Assembly (NCBI RefSeq): GCF_036345995.1
Contig: NZ_CP107796.1
Coordinates: forward strand, 4,650,001 to 4,714,000
Direction of reading: 5' to 3'
DNA from: Streptomyces sp. NBC_00557
Lineage (GTDB): Bacteria > Actinomycetota > Actinomycetes > Streptomycetales > Streptomycetaceae
DNA length: 64,000 nucleotides
Shown: in pieces, positions 47,711 through 56,180 of the stretch
Numbering within the stretch: the first letter of the stretch is position 1
Layout of the letters: every line of letters starts with the position of its first letter
Made by a program: the position numbers and the translations under genes
The notes under the pieces: generated by a model
Database searches by the model: none
Told to the model about the DNA's origin: nothing
The model's input: the letters and a program-made list of their open reading frames with translations, nothing else

Positions 47711-47949
47711 CGCTCCCCTCGCCTCTAGATCTCACCCACGCCCAGTACTCCGGCTGGGCCTGCTGCTGGTGCGCACGGTCGCTGCACCGAGGCGGTGCCC
47801 CGGCCGGGCGAGCGCACGGCAGTGTCGGCGCTCACGTCCTGGACGTCGACCTCTATGAGTGCCCGCCCGGCTACGGCTGCAGCCCCTCGAGGCGCGCCGC
47901 TGCCGCCGACCCCGGCAGTCACCACCCCGACACGGAGGCCTCCGCATGA
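47707..47949 (+). CDS. Cys-rich small protein (80 aa)
   Basis: An 80-residue protein from a GTG overlapping the previous stop. W-A-C-C-W-C near residue 18 and a later E-C-P-P-G-Y-G-C can form a zinc site. It resembles a short family found in the same order in other Streptomyces accessory regions. Its stop overlaps the next ATG. Confidence 0.65.
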   Translation: MTLPSPLDLTHAQYSGWACCWCARSLHRGGAPAGRAHGSVGAHVLDVDLYECPPGYGCSPSRRAAAADPGSHHPDTEASA

Positions 47950-48293
47950 CGACCACCGAGACCAGAGCGCTGGTCGACATCCCGGCCGCGCTGCTGCCGC
48001 TCATCCAGCTGCCACCGCTCGAGGTCCTCCCAGACGCCCGAGCGCGCGGCGCCGAGTGCGTGTGGGGCGGCGAACCGCTGTCCACCGCCACGGCCGTCGA
48101 CCTCGGCGAGCGCAAGGACGACGGCGTCCACTGGTTCCCGCGCGCCTGCAGGCCCTGTACGCGGCGCGCCGTCCTGGCTGCGCGCAACAATCACCCCGGC
48201 TCGTGCGAGCAGTGCGCGGAAGACGCCAGCCGCTGCGAGACCCGCCACGCCCTGCACTCTCTCGCTCTGGAGCTACGCACGTGCCGACCGTAG
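47946..48293 (+). CDS. Cys-rich protein (115 aa)
   Basis: A 115-residue protein overlapping the previous stop. One Cys in the E-C-V-W-G-G motif, then C-R-P-C, C-E-Q-C and C, make a possible zinc site, with a beta-rich N-terminal part (L-I-Q-L-P-P-L-E-V-L-P). It is part of the Cys-rich operon; function unknown. Confidence 0.65.
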   Translation: MTTTETRALVDIPAALLPLIQLPPLEVLPDARARGAECVWGGEPLSTATAVDLGERKDDGVHWFPRACRPCTRRAVLAARNNHPGSCEQCAEDASRCETRHALHSLALELRTCRP

Positions 48294-48964
48294 AGGCCGC
48301 CGCCGTCCGCCCCATGCGGTACTGGGAAGGCATCCCCGTCCCCTTCATCGCCGCCTGGTCCGGAGAACGGATCCCACCCCAGCCCCTCGCCCTGCGCGTA
48401 GGCCGCGGTGGTGTTGGCCTCGGATTCCAGGACGAGGACAGTCACGTCGACCGCCAGCTCGGTGCCCTATGGATGCGCATGCCCGCGACGCGATCGGGCC
48501 GCCCCCAGTTCGAGATGGTCCACGCGCTTCGGCAACGGCAGGCGATGACCCGCCTGCTGTGCCAGATGTGCGGTGGCCCGACGATCGGGACACGGCGTGA
48601 CGAGCGGACGCTCTTCCTCCTCGGCTCAGCAGACGGTGAGCCGATCGCGGACGGAGAGCAGACCACGTCCCCGCCCCTCCATGCCGCCTGTGCACTGCTG
48701 GCGGTGGACCACTGCCCGTTCCTCCGCAAGGGCTGGGCGGCCGCCCTCGTCTCGCACACACCGTCATGGGGCGTGGCCGGCAAGCTGTACGACCCGGACA
48801 CGCTCGAGGCTGTACCCGCACCGGGCAGAAGCGGGGTGCACCGCGTCTCGTTCCTCGATGCCGAGCGCATGCGCTGGATCCTTGCCAGCCGCCTGGTCGT
48901 GACACTCGAAGGCGTGGAGCGTGTAACCGACCTCGAGGAACTCGCGCTCGCGCCGGCGCCGTGA
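48281..48964 (+). CDS. Hypothetical protein (227 aa)
   Basis: A 227-residue protein from a GTG overlapping the previous gene by 13 bases. V-R-P-M-R-Y-W-E-G-I-P-V-P-F near the start and C-Q-M-C-G-G (one Cys pair), followed by H-A-A-C and H-C-P-F, suggest a zinc site in the middle. No enzyme motif. It ends the operon and is followed by an inverted repeat (48,974-49,007). Confidence 0.75.
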   Translation: MPTVEAAAVRPMRYWEGIPVPFIAAWSGERIPPQPLALRVGRGGVGLGFQDEDSHVDRQLGALWMRMPATRSGRPQFEMVHALRQRQAMTRLLCQMCGGPTIGTRRDERTLFLLGSADGEPIADGEQTTSPPLHAACALLAVDHCPFLRKGWAAALVSHTPSWGVAGKLYDPDTLEAVPAPGRSGVHRVSFLDAERMRWILASRLVVTLEGVERVTDLEELALAPAP

Positions 48965-48973
48965 CACCGACTT

Positions 48974-49007
48974 CCGCTCCTGGCGCACGCCGTGACGGCA
49001 GGAGCGG
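48974..49007 (+). terminator. Terminator-like hairpin
   Basis: CCGCTCCTG (48,974) pairs with CAGGAGCGG (48,999-49,007) across a 16-base loop after the last gene of the Cys-rich operon. Confidence 0.55.
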
Positions 49008-49065
49008 GCCAGAGCTCCAGCGTCCCCCAGACGGCGAATCGGGGAGTGAGCGGCGCTGGAGAGGG

Positions 49066-49097
49066 CGGCCGCCCCGTCACCCCTGTCGGGGCGGCCG
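49066..49097 (-). terminator. Hairpin at the end of the XRE gene
   Basis: A 10-bp perfect stem (49,066-49,075 with 49,088-49,097) and a 12-base loop. The minus-strand XRE gene ends inside it. Confidence 0.65.
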
Positions 49098-49331
49098 TTC
49101 GCCGAGTAGCTCGGGAAGCGACGTCTCCAGGACGTCGGCCAGGAGCAGGAGGTCACGCAGGTCGGGCACGCGCTGGGCGTATTCCCAGCGATGGATCGTG
49201 CGGTGGTCGCGGCCGATGCGCTCGCCCAACCGGACCTGGGAGAGGCCGGCCTCGAGACGGGCCTCGCGAATGCGTTCCCCGATCTCCCGGCAGCGGGCGT
49301 GTACCCAGTCGGGCATCGGGTCGAGTGGCAC
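49077..49331 (-). CDS. XRE-family helix-turn-helix regulator (84 aa)
   Basis: An 84-residue minus-strand protein dominated by one XRE domain: I-R-E-A-R-L-E-A-G-L-S-Q-V-R-L-G-E-R-I-G-R-D-H-R-T-I-H-R-W-E and L-L-L-L-A-D-V-L-E-T-S. It is a single-domain, Cro-like size. Its promoter region carries two inverted repeats (49,365-49,402). It is the last gene before the tRNA and may control integration or lysogeny genes. Confidence 0.88.
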   Translation of the reverse strand: MPLDPMPDWVHARCREIGERIREARLEAGLSQVRLGERIGRDHRTIHRWEYAQRVPDLRDLLLLADVLETSLPELLGERPPRQG

Positions 49332-49364
49332 GCGCCCACGCTGTAATGATCATCGCCTGTTGTC

Positions 49365-49402
49365 TTTGCCTGGTCGGGCAAATTTAATGATCTTGGCAAG
49401 AT
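49365..49402 (-). promoter_or_regulatory. Inverted repeats in the XRE promoter region
   Basis: TTTGCC-6-GGCAAA (49,365-49,382) and ATCTTG-G-CAAGAT (49,390-49,402) stand 35-70 bases upstream of the XRE start, in the most AT-rich stretch of the area. Likely operators and promoter. Confidence 0.55.
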
Positions 49403-49801
49403 GATGGTAAGTAGACGCCGCCCACATGTCTGTGATCAGGCGTGCGGGCGGGATCGGAGCGGCCGGAAGGGCGTGCGCGTCTCCGCCTGACCGGCCGTTA
49501 GACGCCGGACTTCGGTCAAGGCGTCCCGCCCCGGGTGCCGATGGCTCCGGGGCGGTTTACGTTGGAACGCAGAAGGGCCCCCGCCGACAACAGCGACGGG
49601 GGCCCTCGCCTGTGCGGGCCGGCCTCCCCGCCAGACACCGCACAGTCCACGGGACGCGCGTCTCAAGCGCGCGCGGGGAGACGCGCCTGCTCGTCCCGTG
49701 AGAGTCACCTTACGTGCTGGTAGCACTTAGTCCAGTCACTCGTAAGGGTGAGATAAGAACGATGCCGCGTGGGGATGTGGCATCCATGTGGCATTCGATC
49801 A
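49403..49801. other. Non-coding segment between the last regulator and the tRNA
   Basis: No convincing gene. It contains two strong hairpins (49,574-49,606 with AGGGCCCCCG arms; about 49,657-49,687 with GCGCGTCTC arms) and an AT-richer block from 49,700 holding two ATGTGGCAT copies. There is no integrase frame. It is the expected location of the element's right attachment flank. Confidence 0.6.
49775..49794. repeat. Phased direct repeats near the attachment site
   Basis: ATGTGGCAT occurs at 49,775 and 49,786, exactly 11 bases apart, 75 bases from the tRNA 3' end. Tyrosine integrases and excisionases bind such helically phased arm-type repeats near attP. The role is inferred. Confidence 0.5.
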
Positions 49802-49807
49802 TGAAAG

Positions 49808-49838
49808 CGGCCCCCCGTTCGAATTGAACGAGGGGCCG
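49808..49838 (-). terminator. Terminator of the tRNA transcript
   Basis: CGGCCCC-x-CGTTC-type arms (49,808-49,820 with 49,826-49,838, one mismatch) lie about 30 bases past the tRNA 3' end on the minus strand. Confidence 0.65.
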
Positions 49839-49868
49839 AAACCGCCTCTGACCTGCGGTCCAGGTCGG

Positions 49869-49941
49869 TGCCCCCGGCAGGATTCGAACCTGCGACACCC
49901 GCTTTAGGAGAGCGGTGCTCTATCCCCTGAGCTACGAAGGC
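49869..49941 (-). tRNA. tRNA-Arg (anticodon CCT)
   Basis: All arms pair on the minus strand: acceptor GCCTTCG with CGGGGGC (two G-T pairs), T arm GCAGG-TTCGAAT-CCTGC, anticodon stem CCGCT/AGCGG with loop CTCCTAA (anticodon complement at 49,906-49,908), and discriminator A. CCA is not encoded. Its 3' end faces the prophage, the usual orientation for integration into the 3' end of a tRNA gene by a tyrosine recombinase. Confidence 0.95.
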
Positions 49942-50021
49942 AGTGCTGAGCAGTGGTGACGGAGTCACCGGTCGACAGTGTAGCGGGTGGGGCGCGTCCG
50001 GTGGTGGGGCGCGGGGATGGG

Positions 50022-51659
50022 TCAGGAGGTGGGGATGGGGGTGAAGCGGGAGGCCGTGTGGAGGTCGGACTCGATGTGGGCGGCGGTTTCGCGCAGGGCG
50101 GGGAGGACGTCGTGGAGGCAGTCCTCGAGGGTGCGGCGGGCCGCGTGGGTGGCGACGTTCAGCGCGGCGACGGCGCGGCTTGCCCGGTCCCGTACCGGTA
50201 CGGCGATGGATCGCAGGCCCGACTCCAGTTCCTCGTCGACCAGGGCGTATCCCTGGGCGCGTACCTCGGCGAGAGCCGGGGGGAGGGGAGCGCCGGCGTC
50301 CGCCAGGAGGACTCGGCCAAGAGAGGTCTGCGCGGCGGGCAGGCGTGCGCCGACCGTGATGTGCACGGTCAGGACGCGGCTCGCGCCCGCCCCGGCCGTG
50401 TACTGGATCTCCTTGCCGTCGGCGGTGAGGACCGCCAGTGCCGTCGGCTCGTGCAACCGGGTGGCCAGCGCCCGCAGGTGGGGCTCGGCGAGGCGGGGGA
50501 GCGTGGTGCGGGACAGCGGCGGGAAGCCGAGGTCCAGGACGCGCGGGGTCAGGGTGAAGGTGCGGTCGGGGAGGGCCTGTACCAGGCCGAGGTGCTCGTG
50601 GGTGAGCAGGGCGCGGCGGGCCGTGGCCCGGGCCAGGCCGGTCGCCCGTGCCACGTCGCTCAGGGACAGCGCCGCGCGGCCCTCGCCGAACGCGGTCGGC
50701 ACGGTCAGTCCCCGGGCCAGGGATTCCACGAAGTCCCGGCCCAGCTGGTGCTTGGACGCCGTCGTCCAGGTCGCCAGGCCCGAGGGCGGCGGGCCGGGCC
50801 GCGGCGGTGGCGCGGTGCGCAGCTCGGTCTCCATCGCCGTCACCGCCGTACGAAGGCGGGGCAGCAGGCCGCCGCGCAGGTCGGCGGCGGAGTGCCGGCT
50901 GGTGTGGCTGACCACGCTCGCCACGCAGGCCAGACGGCCGGTGTGCGGATCCCGTACCGGTACGGACACGGCGACCAGGCCCGGTTCGATCAGCTGGTCG
51001 TCCACGGCCCAGCCGTCCCGGCGCGCCCGTTCCACGCGCTGGACGAAGGCGGAGTCGGGGAGTGGGGCGTCCGCCGGTCCTTCGGCCTGAGGCCGGCGGG
51101 GCGGTACGGCGGGGAAGGCCGCGTCCGTGGGGTCCGTCGCGCGGCGGGTGCGCCAGCGGGCCCAGTCCGGCTGCTTCCACTCGGTCGCGAACAGCGCGCC
51201 CGGCGCGGTGCGTTCGGCCGGGAGCAGGTCGCCGATGCGGAAGCTGACGGACATCGCGCGGCGGCGGGTGGCCTGGTGGATGAAGCGGATGCCGTCGAGA
51301 TCGGCGACCGCGAGCGAGACCGATTCGTCCAGCTCGTCGGCGAGGGCGTCGGCGTGGGCGCCGAGCAGCTCGGGCAGGCGGAGTGCGGCCAGGTAGGCGT
51401 TTCCCAGCTCCATCACCCGTGGCGCGAGGACGACGTCACGGCCGTCGAGGCGGACGTAGTCCATGCGGGCCAGGGTCGCGGTGATCCGGTCGACCGTCGA
51501 GCGGGCGAGTCCGGTGGCCCTCTCCAACGCGCTCGGGCTCAGCGTGCCGCCCGCCTCGGTCAGCCGCCGCAGCACCCCGACCCCGCGCAGCAACGGCCCG
51601 ACCGTGTCCCCCGCCTCGACACGGGTGTCGGTCTCCACTGCGCTCTTCGCGGGCATCGG
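50022..51659 (-). CDS. Tandem IclR-type regulator
   Basis: A 545-residue protein (ATG at 51,659), twice the usual IclR length. The first unit (about residues 18-265) has HTH L-S-P-S-A-L-E-R-A-T-G-L-A-R-S-T-V-D-R and a ligand-binding-like domain with I-E-P-G-L-V-A-V-S-V-P-V. The second (about 310-545) repeats the plan, with L-S-L-S-D-V-A-R-A-T-G-L-A-R-A-T-A-R-R and E-L-E-S-G-L-R-S-I-A-V-P-V. IclR proteins with the PcaR/PobR motif control aromatic degradation; the target here is unknown. The two HTH units could bind both half-sites as one chain. Confidence 0.88.
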   Translation of the reverse strand, partial: PMPAKSAVETDTRVEAGDTVGPLLRGVGVLRRLTEAGGTLSPSALERATGLARSTVDRITATLARMDYVRLDGRDVVLAPRVMELGNAYLAALRLPELLGAHADALADELDESVSLAVADLDGIRFIHQATRRRAMSVSFRIGDLLPAERTAPGALFATEWKQPDWARWRTRRATDPTDAAFPAVPPRRPQAEGPADAPLPDSAFVQRVERARRDGWAVDDQLIEPGLVAVSVPVRDPHTGRLACVASVVSHTSRHSAADLRGGLLPRLRTAVTAMETELRTAPPPRPGPPPSGLATWTTASKHQLGRDFVESLARGLTVPTAFGEGRAALSLSDVARATGLARATARRALLTHEHLGLVQALPDRTFTLTPRVLDLGFPPLSRTTLPRLAEPHLRALATRLHEPTALAVLTADGKEIQYTAGAGASRVLTVHITVGARLPAAQTSLGRVLLADAGAPLPPALAEVRAQGYALVDEELESGLRSIAVPVRDRASRAVAALNVATHAARRTLEDCLHDVLPALRETAAHIESDLHTASRFTPIPTS

Positions 51660-51720
51660 CTCTCCGGTACGGCAATCAGGCACGCCTACGGTAAACCCCG
51701 CCCGGCGTCCCCCTCCCCGG

Positions 51721-51770
51721 AAGCCGTCCGGGGAGGCCCATCACGAAGCCGTCCGGGGAGGCCCAACACG
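51721..51770. repeat. 25-bp direct duplication
   Basis: Two adjacent 25-base copies starting AAGCCGTCCGGGGAGGCCCA differ at one base. The surrounding gap (51,684-51,941) repeats the GGGGAGGCCC core several more times in degenerate form and holds no gene. Confidence 0.85.
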
Positions 51771-51941
51771 GGGAGGCCGACCGCGCTGGAGAGCGTCTCG
51801 AGGGGCCCGCCTCACGGAGGACGTCCCGGGGGGCCTGCCTCGCGGAAAGGGTGCAGGGAGGTCTGCCACGTCGAGAGGGCACAGGGGCCGGAGAGCGTCC
51901 CGGGGAGGCCCGTCGGCAAACCCCTACCCCTGCCCAGGCCC

Positions 51942-53360
51942 CTATCCCCGAGAAACCCGCACCCGATACCCCCCCGCCTCCTCCCGGCTGACCACCTGGA
52001 CGGTGATCCCGTGGGCGGGGTCCCTGAAGGTCTCGCCCGGGGTGAGGGTGGCGTCGGAGAGTTCGGTCTGGACGTTGGGGCTGCGGGTGCAGCCGGCGCT
52101 GTGCGGGTGGCTGTCGTAGACCGTGATCGGGCCGCGGCCGGTGTCGATGCCGCCGTCCACCTTGTAGACGAGCAGGCCCGGCCGGCAGACCACTTCGTCG
52201 TTGCCGCCCTGCTCCCGTACCTCGAGGGCGTAGGTGCTCCGGGAGCCGAGGGGTACGAGGACCAGCTTGCCGCCGCCCCGCTTGTACAGCGGTGTCAGCT
52301 GGTACTCCACGGTGCCCCGGCCCGCCACGCAGCCCACCTGGGAGCCGTCCAGCCAGCCCAGCTTCCACTTGTGCCAGCCGAGGAGATCGTTGCCGGCCCC
52401 CCAGTCCTCGCTCATGATGTCCCAGTGCCCGACCGCGCCCCCGCCGTCCTGGGTGTACAGGTCGGGCAGGCCGAAGGTGTGGCCGTTCTCGTGCGGCAGC
52501 ACCCGGTAGCCGGTGCGGGAGTAGGAGCCGGAGCCGTCGTCCTGCCGGGAGTAGACGAAGGACGCGTTGGCGACGGGCACCCCGTCGGCGACCGGGGCGT
52601 CGCCGTTGCCCGCGAAGGTGACGGACAGGACCGTGTCCAGGGCGGAGGGGCCGGCGTTCGGGGTGACCAGGACGTTGAGGATGTCGTAGTCGCGGAAGTT
52701 CACCATCGGGTCGGCGGCGGCCACGATGTCCTGCACCAGCTGCCGGTAACCGGGGTCGAAGGGCGCGCCCCGCTCTATGCCGTACTCCTCGAAGGATCTC
52801 GGCATCCGCAGCCAGGTGGGGATCGGCGTCTGCGGCCGGTAGTCCAGGCGGCCGTACGACGCGGTCCGGAACCACTGCTGGGTCTGCGGGAAGAACTCGT
52901 GGAAGCGGTCCATGGCGCTGCCCTCACCGGGCGCGTCGGAGAAGTCGATCATCAGGGTCAGGGCGCGGAGCGTGCCCGTGGAGCGGGCGTAGCCGTGCGG
53001 GGTGGGCATGCCCTCGGTCATCTGCACGTCGATAGCGCCGTGGACGGCGCAGGGGACGAGGGCGGAGCGGGCCGAGCCGACGGGGCCCGCGGTGGTGGGC
53101 GCCATCAGGTGTCCGGTGCCGGCCGAGGTGCTGACCGCGAGGGTCAGTGCGGTCACCACGACCAGGGCGGCCACCCGGCGCGGGCGTATGCGACGGCGTG
53201 CGCGCCGGCGCACCTCGCCCCTTCCGCTCCGGCCGTCCCGCTCGGCGGGGCCGTCCACCTCGGTCATGCCGTCGGCGTGCACGTCCCGCGCGGCGTGCTG
53301 GAAACCGCCCCTGAGGGCTCCGGCGGGAAGGGATATGCGGCGGGGCGGCTGCGGCGGCAT
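51942..53360 (-). CDS. Secreted M6-family metalloprotease
   Basis: A 472-residue protein; the ATG at 53,360 has GAAGGG upstream, though an ATG at 53,267 would also keep the export signal. A basic region followed by a hydrophobic segment (V-A-A-L-V-V-V-T-A-L-T-L-A-V) acts as a secretion signal or anchor. The zinc motif is H-E-N-G-H at about residues 290-294 with G-L-P-D-L-Y following, the immune-inhibitor-A (M6) pattern. Paired Cys residues fit an extracellular protein. Probably a degradative exoenzyme; the C-terminus is a beta-rich domain. Confidence 0.9.
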   Translation of the reverse strand: MPPQPPRRISLPAGALRGGFQHAARDVHADGMTEVDGPAERDGRSGRGEVRRRARRRIRPRRVAALVVVTALTLAVSTSAGTGHLMAPTTAGPVGSARSALVPCAVHGAIDVQMTEGMPTPHGYARSTGTLRALTLMIDFSDAPGEGSAMDRFHEFFPQTQQWFRTASYGRLDYRPQTPIPTWLRMPRSFEEYGIERGAPFDPGYRQLVQDIVAAADPMVNFRDYDILNVLVTPNAGPSALDTVLSVTFAGNGDAPVADGVPVANASFVYSRQDDGSGSYSRTGYRVLPHENGHTFGLPDLYTQDGGGAVGHWDIMSEDWGAGNDLLGWHKWKLGWLDGSQVGCVAGRGTVEYQLTPLYKRGGGKLVLVPLGSRSTYALEVREQGGNDEVVCRPGLLVYKVDGGIDTGRGPITVYDSHPHSAGCTRSPNVQTELSDATLTPGETFRDPAHGITVQVVSREEAGGYRVRVSRG

Positions 53361-53561
53361 GCATGGACCCTTCGCTCCACGGCAGCCGCAGGTCTCCGGC
53401 TGCACCCTTGCGCTCACCCTGTGTCGGCGGTGTGCGCGTCGCGCGCTGGAGGAGACCGATCGTGGGAATGCGGGCCTGCAGGGGGGTGAAATCGGCCGGA
53501 GGTGAGTGTGTCTCAGGTCACAGGCATTCTTTTCCGGGCGGGAAATAACCGGGGACCCTCT

Positions 53562-53594
53562 CCCCGTTTAGACCTGTGTCCGAGCGAAACGGGG
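53562..53594 (+). promoter_or_regulatory. Inverted repeat upstream of a TetR gene
   Basis: CCCCGTTT and AAACGGGG (perfect 8-base arms, 17-base spacer) lie 80 bases upstream of the TetR start. A plausible autoregulatory operator. Confidence 0.55.
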
Positions 53595-53673
53595 ACTGCT
53601 TCCCCGGATCCCTCCGGGCGTCGAAGCAGCAGGACCAGTCCGACACCCGGTTCCACACCTCGAGGAGTACGAC

Positions 53674-54321
53674 GTGCCGACCGCGACCACCCCCGCACCG
53701 CGCAAGGTGTCCCGGCCCCGTGCCGACGCCGTGCGCAACCGGGAGCGGATCGTCACCGCCGCCCGGGAGATGTTCGTCGAGCACGGCCCGGACGTGCCGC
53801 TGGACGAGATCGCCCGCCGGGCCGGGGTCGGCAACGCCACGGTGTACCGCAACTTCCCCGACCGCGACGCCCTCGTCCGCGAGGTCGTCTGCTCCGTGAT
53901 GGACCGTACGGCCGAGGCGGCCGAGGTCGCCCTCGCGGAGACCGGGGACGCCTTCTCCGCGCTGGAGCACTTCGTGCACACCGCCGCCGACGAGCGGATC
54001 AGCGCGCTGTGCCCGATGATCTCCAGCACCTTCGACCAGCACCACCCCGACCTGGAGGCCGCGCGCCGGCGCGTGGAGCAGCTCGTCGAGGAGGTCATGC
54101 GCCGGGCCGTGGCGGCCGGTCAGCTGCGGACCGACGTGGGCGTCGGTGACCTGCTGATCGCCGTGGCCCAGCTGAGCCGGCCCCCGGCCGGCACGGACTG
54201 CCTGCGCGGCGACCGCTTCGTCCACCGCCACCTCCAGATCTTCCTCGACGGCCTGCGGGCCTCCGCCCGCTCCGCCCTGCCGGGCAGGGCCGTCACCGTC
54301 CAGGAGCTGCGCGCGTGCTGA
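53674..54321 (+). CDS. TetR-family regulator
   Basis: A 215-residue protein from a GTG with GAGGAGTACG upstream. The HTH (residues 22-68) has V-P-L-D-E-I-A-R-R-A-G-V-G-N-A-T-V-Y-R-N-F-P, a canonical TetR recognition helix. The rest is a helical ligand domain. It precedes a DHA2-type exporter in the same direction, the classic repressor-exporter pairing, so it probably controls that gene in response to a toxic compound. Confidence 0.92.
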   Translation: MPTATTPAPRKVSRPRADAVRNRERIVTAAREMFVEHGPDVPLDEIARRAGVGNATVYRNFPDRDALVREVVCSVMDRTAEAAEVALAETGDAFSALEHFVHTAADERISALCPMISSTFDQHHPDLEAARRRVEQLVEEVMRRAVAAGQLRTDVGVGDLLIAVAQLSRPPAGTDCLRGDRFVHRHLQIFLDGLRASARSALPGRAVTVQELRAC

Positions 54322-54430
54322 CCGATTAGTTCGGCCCCCGACCCGAGTCCACCACTGCACCCGACCGCCGGCCGTCAGCGTCGACGAGCCGCCGAGCCGG
54401 TGCCCTGCTGCTCCTTTGCCGCCGTTCGCA

Positions 54431-54472
54431 GGCGGTTCGTCCGCCGTCGTCCGCCGGCGGTTCGTCCGCCGT
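54431..54472 (+). repeat. Direct repeats between TetR and exporter genes
   Basis: GGCGGTTCGTCCGCCGT occurs at 54,431 and 54,456, a 25-base spacing; each copy is itself an inverted repeat (GGCGG-TTCGT-CCGCC). The array lies 100-140 bases upstream of the exporter start and may be an operator or regulatory RNA hairpins. Confidence 0.7.
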
Positions 54473-54570
54473 TTTGTCTGCCTACTGCGTTTTATCCGGC
54501 AACTCCGATCCATCCGTCACCACATCCCGATCCGACCTTTCCGTCACGAAGTCCCGAAGTGGGTACCTCC

Positions 54571-56115
54571 ATGTCCGAAACAGCCCTCAAGGCTCCCGGC
54601 GCCGTCGCCCCGCGCGGCGACGCCAACCGCTGGAAGGCGCTCGTCTTCATCGCGCTCGCCCAGCTGATGGTCGTCCTGGACGCCACCATCGTGAACATCG
54701 CCCTGCCCTCTGCCCAGACCGACCTCGGGATATCCGACGGCAACCGGCAGTGGGTCGTCACCGCCTACGCCCTCGCCTTCGGCGGTCTGCTGCTCTTCGG
54801 CGGCCGCATCGCCGACAAGTGGGGCCGCAAGCGCGCCTTCGTCACCGGCCTGGCCGGCTTCGCCCTCGCCTCCGCGCTGGGCGGCGCCGCCACCACCGGC
54901 CCGATGATGTTCGGCGCCCGCGCGCTGCAGGGCGTCTTCGGCGCGCTGCTCGCCCCGGCCGCCCTGTCGCTGCTGGCGGTGATGTTCACCGACGCCAAGG
55001 AGCGCGCCAAGGCGTTCGGCATCTACGGCGCGATCGCCGGCGGCGGCGGCGCCGTCGGCCTGATCCTGGGCGGTTTCCTCACCGAGTACCTGAACTGGCG
55101 CTGGACCTTCTTCGTCAACGTCCCGTTCGCCGTCGTCGCCGCGGCCGGCGCCTACTTCGTCATCCGTGAGCCCGAGGGCGGCCGCAACCGCTCCCCGCTC
55201 GACGTCCCCGGCGTGGTCCTGTCCTCCCTCGGCCTGATCGCCCTGGTCTACGGCTTCACCCGCGCCGAGTCCGACGGCTGGGGCGACGGCGTCACCATCG
55301 CGATGTTCGTGGCGTCGGCGGTGCTGCTGAGCGCCTTCGCGTTCGTCGAGTCCCGGGTCAAGGCCCCGCTGCTGCCGCTGCGCGTGGTGACCGACCGCAA
55401 CCGCGGCGGGATCTACCTCTCCCTCGGTCTCGCGATCATCGGCATGTTCGGCCTGTTCCTCTTCCTGACCTACTACCTGCAGGTCGTGAAGGGCTACTCG
55501 CCGGTCAAGACCGGCTTCGCGTTCCTGCCGATGGTGGCCGGCATGATCACCGGTTCCACCCAGATCGGCACCCGGCTGATGACCCGGATCCCGGCCCGCT
55601 TCCTGATGGGCCCCGGCTTCCTGGTCGCCGCGCTCGGCATGCTGATCCTGACCCAGCTGAAGATCGACTCCTCGTACGGCACCCAGCTGCTGCCCGCGAT
55701 GGTGCTGCTCGGCCTCGGCATGGGTACGGCCTTCATGCCGGCGATGTCCCTGGCCACCGCGGGTGTCCAGCCCCGGGACGCCGGTGTCGCCTCCGCGATG
55801 GTCAACACCTCGCAGCAGGTGGGCGGCGCGATCGGCACCGCCCTGCTGAATACCATCGCCGCCTCGGCGACCACCTCGTACGTCAAGGACCACATCGCCC
55901 AGGCCGCCTCCAAGCCGCAGCAGCAGCTGGTCGGGCTCCAGGGCATGGTGCACGGCTACAGCACCGCGATCTGGTTCGCCGTGGGCATCCTCGCCCTCGC
56001 CTCCCTGATCGCCTTCACCTTCGTCAACGCCGGCCGTCCGGGCTCCGCCACGGTCGCCTCCGGCCAGGGCGAGGGCGTCGAGGACGAGGTTCCGGTGCCG
56101 GTGGTGGCCCACTGA
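54571..56115 (+). CDS. MFS exporter, DHA2 (EmrB/QacA) family
   Basis: A 514-residue membrane protein; the ATG at 54,571 follows a weak ribosome site. Fourteen-helix DHA2 layout with L-D-A-T-I-V-N-I-A-L-P in helix 1 and G-R-I-A-D-K-W-G-R-K-R in the loop 2-3 signature. Helix 5 carries G-G-G-G-A-V-G-L-I-L-G-G, the drug-antiporter motif. It exports hydrophobic or cationic compounds using the proton gradient. Probably repressed by the TetR upstream. Confidence 0.94.
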   Translation: MSETALKAPGAVAPRGDANRWKALVFIALAQLMVVLDATIVNIALPSAQTDLGISDGNRQWVVTAYALAFGGLLLFGGRIADKWGRKRAFVTGLAGFALASALGGAATTGPMMFGARALQGVFGALLAPAALSLLAVMFTDAKERAKAFGIYGAIAGGGGAVGLILGGFLTEYLNWRWTFFVNVPFAVVAAAGAYFVIREPEGGRNRSPLDVPGVVLSSLGLIALVYGFTRAESDGWGDGVTIAMFVASAVLLSAFAFVESRVKAPLLPLRVVTDRNRGGIYLSLGLAIIGMFGLFLFLTYYLQVVKGYSPVKTGFAFLPMVAGMITGSTQIGTRLMTRIPARFLMGPGFLVAALGMLILTQLKIDSSYGTQLLPAMVLLGLGMGTAFMPAMSLATAGVQPRDAGVASAMVNTSQQVGGAIGTALLNTIAASATTSYVKDHIAQAASKPQQQLVGLQGMVHGYSTAIWFAVGILALASLIAFTFVNAGRPGSATVASGQGEGVEDEVPVPVVAH

Positions 56116-56180
56116 GCGGCCGCACGTGAACCAGCGGCCGTAGCCGGCCGTACGGTGGCCCAGGGCCTGTCAGACAGGAC

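Noticed and set aside
49426..49701. A 91-codon plus-strand frame between the last regulator and the tRNA
   Set aside because: No ribosome site, poor composition and it covers two hairpins; treated as non-coding.
49705..51180. A possible integrase frame next to the tRNA on the minus strand
   Set aside because: The protein is Pro/Arg/His low-complexity and passes through the tRNA itself; no tyrosine or serine recombinase motifs are present.
49953..53489. A 1,178-codon plus-strand open frame spanning the IclR and M6 genes
   Set aside because: It runs across two real minus-strand genes and their gap; its composition and absence of domains mark it as a shadow.
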